Under the pieces are notes generated by a model. That model worked only from the letters and a program-made list of their open reading frames with translations, made no database searches and had not been told where the DNA came from. DNA of 64,000 nt from Bradyrhizobiaceae bacterium (GTDB taxonomy: Bacteria; Pseudomonadota; Alphaproteobacteria; Rhizobiales; Aestuariivirgaceae), in contig CANJMQ010000003.1 in the NCBI GenBank assembly GCA_947475225.1, positions 1 through 64,000 on the forward strand. Direction: 5' to 3'. The position numbers were made by a program, and so were the translations under genes. Of the stretch, positions 58,896-64,000 are shown piece after piece (within the stretch, counting starts at the first letter, position 1; each line of letters opens with the position of its first letter).

Positions 58896-59570
58896 ATGAA
58901 ACTCCTCACCAGGCTACTTGGAATTGCGCTTGTCTGCATGGCATTCGGCCTGCACATAAATTCGGTTCAGGCGGCGTCAAAGATCTCTAAGACCTCTATT
59001 GAGCTCTGTGGCTCTAAAGACGTCAGCTACAAGTTTGCCCTCTGCGCCGCCACGACCTGCACGCCTACGGGAAAGCGCATCGCTGTCAATACGCCTGAGG
59101 GTGGCAAGCGTTGGTTCAAAGAGGCACTTTGCACCTGCCCCGTGCTCGACACCCAGGACACAGGCCTGCCAGCCGTTGCCAATGTGGCTGGCGGCAACAT
59201 GCAGGGCAGCTGCCTCCCGCCGAACGTGGCGACGGTCTGGTCGCTCTATTCAACCGCCACCAAGTTCCCGCAACTGAGTGACGGCAATCCGCCGACTTGG
59301 AGCCTGCAAGCGGCTGGAGTGCAGCAATGTTCGGCGAGCCTTAATCAGGGCAGGGAATTCGCCCAATGCTTCAGTTTCAAATGTGACAATATTCGCACAT
59401 CGCTCGAGGGAGGCGTAACCACCACGGTCGCTGACTGTCGTTGCCCGCTGGGCGAGGACGTGTTTTCGGCACTGCCGGCCAAGGCGGCGACAAGCTTTGT
59501 CACGGGCGCCGGTACCAGCTGGAGCAATCCGGCAAGCGCTTGCTACCAGCACCCAGTCGGTGGCTTCTGA
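58896..59570 (+). CDS. Cysteine-rich secreted protein with twofold internal repeat, unknown family
   Basis: Start ATG 58896 behind GAGGAAGG gives 224 residues; the track start at 58842 precedes it. Signal peptide MKLLTRLLGIALVCMAFGLHINSVQA, then a mature domain with 12 cysteines and no membrane helix. The cysteines fall in two sets of six with the same pattern: C-x(11-12)-C-x4-C-x(17-23)-CxCP-x(24-32)-C, for example FALCAATTC ... LCTCP in the first half and FAQCFSFKC ... DCRCP in the second. I recognise no family. It has its own AT-rich promoter region and terminator and interrupts the conserved amidase-PBP1A order, suggesting insertion of a lineage-specific, disulfide-stabilised periplasmic or secreted protein. 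Confidence 0.8.
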   Translation: MKLLTRLLGIALVCMAFGLHINSVQAASKISKTSIELCGSKDVSYKFALCAATTCTPTGKRIAVNTPEGGKRWFKEALCTCPVLDTQDTGLPAVANVAGGNMQGSCLPPNVATVWSLYSTATKFPQLSDGNPPTWSLQAAGVQQCSASLNQGREFAQCFSFKCDNIRTSLEGGVTTTVADCRCPLGEDVFSALPAKAATSFVTGAGTSWSNPASACYQHPVGGF

Positions 59571-59597
59571 TCGCCGGTTTACTTGTCTAACGACGTC

Positions 59598-59630
59598 ACC
59601 CGCGGGGACATTCCCCCGCGGGTTTTTCTT
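59598..59630 (+). terminator. Rho-independent terminator after the cysteine-rich gene
   Basis: ACCCGCGGGG-ACATTC-CCCCGCGGGT stem-loop followed by TTTTCTT, 28 bases past the stop. Confidence 0.93.
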
Positions 59631-59774
59631 GGTTTGGCAGTGACATGGCCTTTCCTTCGCCCGGCGGGGGGCCGCCACCCAAGGGCCACAATCGACCCCT
59701 AGCGAATTAACTGTAAAAGGTCCTGCCGGCTGTGTTATCGGGCGGGCTGCAACAGGCTGGTGTCGTTTCACAGA

Positions 59775-62309
59775 ATGCTTCGTTTCCTCGGTTGGTTGTT
59801 CGCGGTCGGTTTCATGCTCTTCGTCGCAGCGGCGGCGGGTGTGGGCTATGTGATCTGGACCGCTTCGAAGGACCTGCCGGACTACACCCAGCTCGCCAAT
59901 TACGCCCCCCCGGTGATGACCCGCATCTATGCCGCCGACGGCTCGATGCTGGCGGAATATGCCGAGGAGCGCCGGCTCTTCGTGCCCGTAAACCAGATGC
60001 CGAAGCTGCTGATCGACGCCTTCACCTCAGCCGAGGACAAGACTTTCTTCACCCATGGCGGGCTGGACTGGCAGGGGATCGCCGCCGCTGCCTATCGCTA
60101 TGCCCAGGTAAAGTTCACCGGCAAGGGACAGATCGTCGGCGCTTCCACCATCACCCAGCAGGTGGCCAAGAACTTTCTCCTCAGCAACGAGCGCTCGATC
60201 GACCGCAAGCTGAAAGAGGCGATTCTCGTTCGCCGCATCGAGCAAACCTTCACCAAGGACCAGATCCTCGAGCTCTATCTGAACGAGATATTCCTCGGCA
60301 TGAACTCGTATGGCGTGGCCGCCGCCTCGCTCAATTATTTCGGCAAGTCGCTGGACCAACTGTCTCTGGAGGAGATGGCCTATCTCGCGGCACTGCCCAA
60401 GGGCCCCAACAACTATCACCCGTTCCGCCAGAAGGCGCGTGCCATCGAGCGCCGCAACTGGGTGCTGCTGCAGATGCAGGAGAACGGCTACATCACCGAA
60501 GAGCAGATGAAGGCGGCGCAGGACAAGCCTCTCGAGGTCACCCTGCGGCCTTTCGGCGCCCAGCTCTTCGCCGCTGAAAGCTTCGCCGAGGAAGTGCGCC
60601 GAGAGCTGATCGGGCTCTACGGCAAGGACAAGATGGAGAAGGGTGGCCTCTCGGTCAGGACAACGCTTGACCCGAAGCTGCAGCTCTATGCCCGCCAGTC
60701 GCTGGCCCGCGGCCTCATCGCCTTCGACAGGAAGCGCGGCTACCGCGGTCCGCTCGGTGTGGGCGAACTCGGCGCCGTGCCGGACTGGGCGCTGCTGATG
60801 AAGGACAAGAAGGTGCCCGACGACATGGCACCCTGGCGCATCGCGGTAGTGCTCGACGTCAGCGACAGCGAGGCAACCGTCGGTCTTCAGCCCGCGCTGC
60901 AGCCCGACGGCACCATGGCAGCAGAGCGCGAGCGGGGCACGATCCCGCTGGAGCTTCTCAGCTGGGCCCGCGACTATGTCGATGGCACCAAGCTCGGCCC
61001 CCAGGTCAAGAAGGCCTCCGACGTGCTGAAGCCCGGCGACATCGTGTATGTTGCGCCCAGTTCCAAGCAGCCTGGCCAGTATCACCTGATGCAGGCGCCG
61101 GAGGTCGATGGCGCATTGATCGCCATGGATCCGCACACCGGCCGTGTGCTTGCGCTTGTCGGTGGCTTCTCCTATGGCCGCAGCCAGTTCAACCGCGCCG
61201 TGCAGGCGATGCGCCAGCCCGGCTCATCCTTCAAGCCCATCGTCTATGCGGCGGCCCTCGACAACGGCTACTCGCCGGCCTCCGTGGTGCTTGACGCGCC
61301 CATCGAGTTCAAGATGCCGGACGGCTCGATGTGGAAGCCCAAGAATTACGAAAAGTCATTCTTCGGCCCCGCCACGCTGCGCCGTGGCATCGAGCAGTCG
61401 CGCAACGTGATGACGGTGCGGCTTGCCAATGAACTCGGCATGGCCAAGATCATCGACCTGGCGACCCGGCTTGGCATCTATGACAAGCTCCCCGCCCAAC
61501 TCGCCATGGCCTTGGGCGCGGGCGAGACGACCCTGCTCAAGATGGTCACTGCCTATGCGATGATCGACAACAGCGGCAAGCGCGTCGAACCCACACTGAT
61601 CGACCGCATCCAGGACCGTTACGGCAAGACTATCTACCGGCATGACAAGCGCGACTGCTCGACCTGCCTGGCGCCGGACTGGACGGCCGACCTGCCGGAA
61701 CCCGAACTGCTCGACGTGTCCGACCAGGTGATGAACCCCTACACCGCCTACCAGATCACCTCGATGATGGAAGGCGTGGTGCAGCGCGGCACCGGCAAGA
61801 AGGTTCTGGCGGTGGGCAAGCCCGTGGCCGGCAAGACCGGCACCTCGAACGAGGAGCGTGACGCCTGGTTCATCGGCTTCACGCCGGACATGGTGGTCGG
61901 CACCTATGTCGGCTTCGACAACCCCAAGCCGATGGGCAAGGGCCGCACTGGCGGCGAACTTGCAGCACCCATCGTCGCCGATTTCATGAAGCTGGCGCTC
62001 AAGGACAAGCCGGCAACGCCGTTCCGCGTACCGCGTGCCATTGAGCTCATTCCCATCGACGCCAAGAGCGGCAAGCGCGCCATCTTCGGGCATGACGGCG
62101 TTATCCTCGAGGCCTTCAAGCCAGGTGACGAGCCGCCGGATTCGACCAAGATCATCGGCGACGGATCCTCGGTCGCCGCAGCCGGAACCAACGCCGATGG
62201 CGGCGTCATGCTGGTGCCGCCGTCGCAGGGTGAAGCACCGGCCCAGCAGGCACCCGACCAGCCCCCCGCCAGTGGCGGGTTGACGGGGCAGGGCGGCGGC
62301 CTCTATTGA
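59775..62309 (+). CDS. mrcA: Class A penicillin-binding protein 1A
   Basis: Bifunctional peptidoglycan polymerase and cross-linker of the inner membrane. ATG 59775 (MLRFLGWLFAVGFMLFVAAAAGVGYVIW) is preferred over the GTG five codons upstream. 844 residues: one N-terminal membrane helix; glycosyltransferase 51 domain with catalytic Glu in FTSAEDKTFFTHGG and QITQQVAKNFLLSNERS; an OB-like insert; transpeptidase domain with SxxK in PGSSFKPIV, SRN in EQSRNVMTV and KTG in GKTGTSNEERDAWF. A Pro/Ala/Gly-rich tail ends it. prfB follows 35 bases later. Confidence 0.95.
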   Translation: MLRFLGWLFAVGFMLFVAAAAGVGYVIWTASKDLPDYTQLANYAPPVMTRIYAADGSMLAEYAEERRLFVPVNQMPKLLIDAFTSAEDKTFFTHGGLDWQGIAAAAYRYAQVKFTGKGQIVGASTITQQVAKNFLLSNERSIDRKLKEAILVRRIEQTFTKDQILELYLNEIFLGMNSYGVAAASLNYFGKSLDQLSLEEMAYLAALPKGPNNYHPFRQKARAIERRNWVLLQMQENGYITEEQMKAAQDKPLEVTLRPFGAQLFAAESFAEEVRRELIGLYGKDKMEKGGLSVRTTLDPKLQLYARQSLARGLIAFDRKRGYRGPLGVGELGAVPDWALLMKDKKVPDDMAPWRIAVVLDVSDSEATVGLQPALQPDGTMAAERERGTIPLELLSWARDYVDGTKLGPQVKKASDVLKPGDIVYVAPSSKQPGQYHLMQAPEVDGALIAMDPHTGRVLALVGGFSYGRSQFNRAVQAMRQPGSSFKPIVYAAALDNGYSPASVVLDAPIEFKMPDGSMWKPKNYEKSFFGPATLRRGIEQSRNVMTVRLANELGMAKIIDLATRLGIYDKLPAQLAMALGAGETTLLKMVTAYAMIDNSGKRVEPTLIDRIQDRYGKTIYRHDKRDCSTCLAPDWTADLPEPELLDVSDQVMNPYTAYQITSMMEGVVQRGTGKKVLAVGKPVAGKTGTSNEERDAWFIGFTPDMVVGTYVGFDNPKPMGKGRTGGELAAPIVADFMKLALKDKPATPFRVPRAIELIPIDAKSGKRAIFGHDGVILEAFKPGDEPPDSTKIIGDGSSVAAAGTNADGGVMLVPPSQGEAPAQQAPDQPPASGGLTGQGGGLY

Positions 62310-62344
62310 GCCCCCTGACGTCACTCTCTGATTGAGCAGGAATC

Positions 62345-63476
62345 ATGCGCGCTGAAATCTCGTCGCTCGTCGACGACATGAAGCAGTCCATCGGGCTGCT
62401 GAGGAGGCATCTTTGACTGGGACAATTCCCTCCGCCGCCTCGCCGAACTGAACGCCAGGTCCGAAGACCCCTCGATCTGGAACGATCCCCAGAAGGCGCA
62501 GAAGCTCATGCGCGAGCGCCAGGACCTCGACAAGCGCATCACCATGATCCGCGACCTTGAGCAGTCGATTGCCGACAACACCGAACTGATCGAGATGGGC
62601 GAGAGCGAGGGCGACCAGTCCATCGTCACGGACGCCGAGAAGGCGCTGCTCGCGATGCGGCCCAGGGTGGCGGAAACCGAGATCGAGACACTGCTCTCGG
62701 GCGAGGCCGATGCCAATGACGCTTTCGTCCAGATCAACGCCGGCGCCGGCGGCACTGAAAGCCAGGACTGGGCCTCGATGCTGATGCGAATGTACATGCG
62801 CTACGCCAACAAATACGGCTACAAGGCCGAGGTGCTGGACGAGCATGCGGGCGAAGAGGCCGGCATCAAGTCCTGCACGCTCCAGATCAAGGGCCACAAC
62901 GCCTACGGCAAGCTCAAGACCGAATCCGGCGTGCACCGCCTGGTGCGCATCTCGCCATACGACTCGAACGCCCGGCGCCACACCTCCTTTTCCTCCGTCT
63001 GGGTCTATCCGGTGGTGGATGACAACATCGACATCGTGGTGGTGGAGTCGGACCTCAAGATCGACACCTACCGCGCATCGGGTGCCGGCGGCCAGCACGT
63101 CAACACCACTGATTCCGCCGTGCGCATCACCCACATGCCCACCGGCATCATCGTCGCCTGCCAGGCCGAGCGTTCCCAGCACAAGAATCGCGCCACTGCG
63201 ATGAAGATGCTGAAGGCCCGCCTCTACGAGATGGAACTGCAGAAGCAGCAGGAAAAGATCGACGCCGCCAACGCCAAAAAGACTGACATTGGCTGGGGCC
63301 ATCAGATCCGCTCCTATGTGCTCCAGCCCTACCAGCTGGTGAAGGACCTGCGCACCGGCCACACCTCGACGTCTCCGGGCGACGTGCTCGACGGCGAGGT
63401 CGAGGAGTTCATCCAGGCCTCGCTCGCTCACAAGGTGAAGGGCGGCGGCGACCAGGTGATCGAGGATATCGAGTAA
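62345..63476 (+). CDS. prfB: Peptide chain release factor 2, programmed +1 frameshift
   Basis: Recognises UAA and UGA stop codons. The track shows only 62508-63476. Reading from ATG 62345 gives 23 codons ([23 protein letters not shown]) to an in-frame TGA at 62414; skipping T 62414 continues as [12 protein letters not shown]... to 63476, so the CDS is join(62345..62413,62415..63476), 376 residues. Catalytic GGQ is in [16 protein letters not shown]. The stop-codon recognition tripeptide, usually SPF, reads SPY ([15 protein letters not shown]). Shift signals AGGAGG, CTT and TGA-C are present. Downstream of mrcA. Confidence 0.96.
62402..62417 (+). promoter_or_regulatory. Programmed +1 frameshift site in prfB
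   Basis: AGGAGG-CAT-CTT-TGA-C: an internal Shine-Dalgarno three bases before the slippery CTT and the TGA stop followed by C, the same geometry as the E. coli AGGGGG-TAT-CTT-TGA-C. Low RF2 leads to frameshifting and more RF2, an autoregulatory loop known in the family. Confidence 0.95.
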
Positions 63477-63489
63477 CAGATTGATCCGG

Positions 63490-63514
63490 CACCCCGGCCT
63501 TCGCCGGGATGACG
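63490..63514. repeat. Single palindromic repeat, half-element
   Basis: CACCCCGGC-CTTC-GCCGGGATGACG, one hairpin of the same kind as the paired elements at 15858 and 19663, 14 bases past the prfB stop. It may act as a terminator. Confidence 0.7.
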
Positions 63515-63579
63515 CTTTAACCGGTGGACTTGCCGCCCAATCCAATTCCATGCACTCTTTGTCCCCAAGGAGTGCCGCC

Positions 63580-64000
63580 ATGCTCAACCTCGATCCGCGT
63601 CTCTACGTCGACCCATCCGTGCTGCCGCGCGAGCGCAATGAGATTTTCGCCAAGACCTGGCAGATGCTGGGGCCTGCCGCACAGGTTGCCGAGCGCGGAC
63701 AGTATGTCGCCGCTGACATCGCGGGCATCAAGGTCTTCGCCATGAGAGGACGTGACGGCGAACTCCGCGCCTTCCGCAACGTCTGCCGCCACCGCGGTGC
63801 GCAATTGCTGGCGGAGGGCACGGGCCGCTGCGCCACCATCCGCTGCCCCTATCACCAGTGGGTCTTCGCCGATGACGGCCACCTCATCAACGCCCCGTGG
63901 TTCGGAGAAGAGCCGGGCTTCGACCCGGCGGACTGGCCGCTGGAGCCGATCCATGTCGCCATCTGGCGCGGCCTGCTCTTCGCCGCCATCGACCCTCAGG
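63580..64000 (+). CDS. Rieske-type aromatic ring-hydroxylating oxygenase, alpha subunit (partial)
   Basis: ATG 63580 follows AAGGAG; the frame is open to the window end (140 codons), hence absent from the track. Sequence MLNLDPRLYVDPSVLPRERNEIFAKTWQML is the typical N-terminus. The Rieske 2Fe-2S ligands are CRHRG and CPYHQW, with the usual spacing, after VFAMRGRDGELRAFRNV. The mononuclear-iron catalytic domain lies beyond the window. The substrate cannot be told from the N-terminus; such enzymes demethylate or hydroxylate aromatics, betaines or carnitine. Confidence 0.9.
   Translation, partial: MLNLDPRLYVDPSVLPRERNEIFAKTWQMLGPAAQVAERGQYVAADIAGIKVFAMRGRDGELRAFRNVCRHRGAQLLAEGTGRCATIRCPYHQWVFADDGHLINAPWFGEEPGFDPADWPLEPIHVAIWRGLLFAAIDPQ

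Overview
The window is high-GC, gene-dense chromosomal DNA from an alphaproteobacterium, most probably of the order Hyphomicrobiales (Rhizobiales). Support comes from several genes and gene orders typical of that class: a Porin_2-type porin; DUF815 ATPase-yajC-secD-secF-Mth938-squalene-synthase-like; NDUFA12-mlaD-methyltransferase-DUF2155-aat-accC-accB-aroQ; M48-rne-amidase-PBP1A-prfB; a class II (B12) ribonucleotide reductase; and an ATP12-type F1 assembly protein. Genus cannot be settled by eye. No tRNA, rRNA, insertion sequence, prophage or CRISPR array was seen. The sequence looks like core chromosome with a few lineage-specific genes.

Layout. 1-6.6 kb: a truncated porin, a three-gene cluster of a BON protein and two very small membrane proteins, an alpha/beta hydrolase with a soluble lytic transglycosylase, then dapA-smpB-peroxiredoxin-like. 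6.6-11.7 kb: family 5 uracil-DNA glycosylase, NYN nuclease, folK, a LysM/M23 lipoprotein, a GST and a DUF815 ATPase. 11.8-17.4 kb: yajC-secDF linked to homologues of two mitochondrial complex I assembly factors, then trmFO. 17.4-30.6 kb: threonine catabolism (kbl-tdh), a tightly overlapping corA-crcB-rluC-HAD-atp12 run, pccB, two membrane proteins, rimO, an L,D-transpeptidase and a DUF1615 protein. 30.7-41.3 kb: aspS, a secreted protein, a second L,D-transpeptidase, a 41-residue AAKK-repeat protein, nrdJ and a DHA2 exporter. 41.5-46.2 kb: a DedA-PAP2-LssY fusion and a PepSY/OmpR/PhoQ-like signalling operon. 46.4-54 kb: NDUFA12, mlaD, methyltransferase, DUF2155, aat, accCB, aroQ, a DsbA-like protein and an M48 protease. 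54-64 kb: rne, amidase, an orphan cysteine-rich secreted protein, PBP1A, prfB with its programmed +1 frameshift, and a truncated Rieske oxygenase.

Together the genes serve envelope building (slt, DipM-like, two Ldt, AmiC, PBP1A, MlaD, M48, SecDF-YajC), respiratory-complex assembly (NDUFAF3-like, NDUFAF6-like, NDUFA12, ATP12), translation and RNA quality (smpB, trmFO, rimO, aspS, rluC-like, rne, prfB, aat) and central metabolism (dapA, folK, aroQ, accBC, pccB, kbl-tdh).

Genes missing from, or wrongly bounded in, the ORF track were recovered by reading: two small membrane proteins (1284-1540), the porin and Rieske fragments that run off the window, the true starts of dapA, slt, yajC, aspS and others, and the frameshifted 5' end of prfB. 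Most interesting are: the duplicated 12-cysteine secreted protein lodged inside the otherwise conserved amidase-PBP1A-prfB cluster; the AAKK microprotein beside an L,D-transpeptidase with a similar Lys/Ala linker; a perfect CtrA-type site abutting an NrdR-like box upstream of nrdJ; a peroxiredoxin-like protein without its expected cysteine; and a threonine dehydrogenase lacking all four structural-zinc cysteines.
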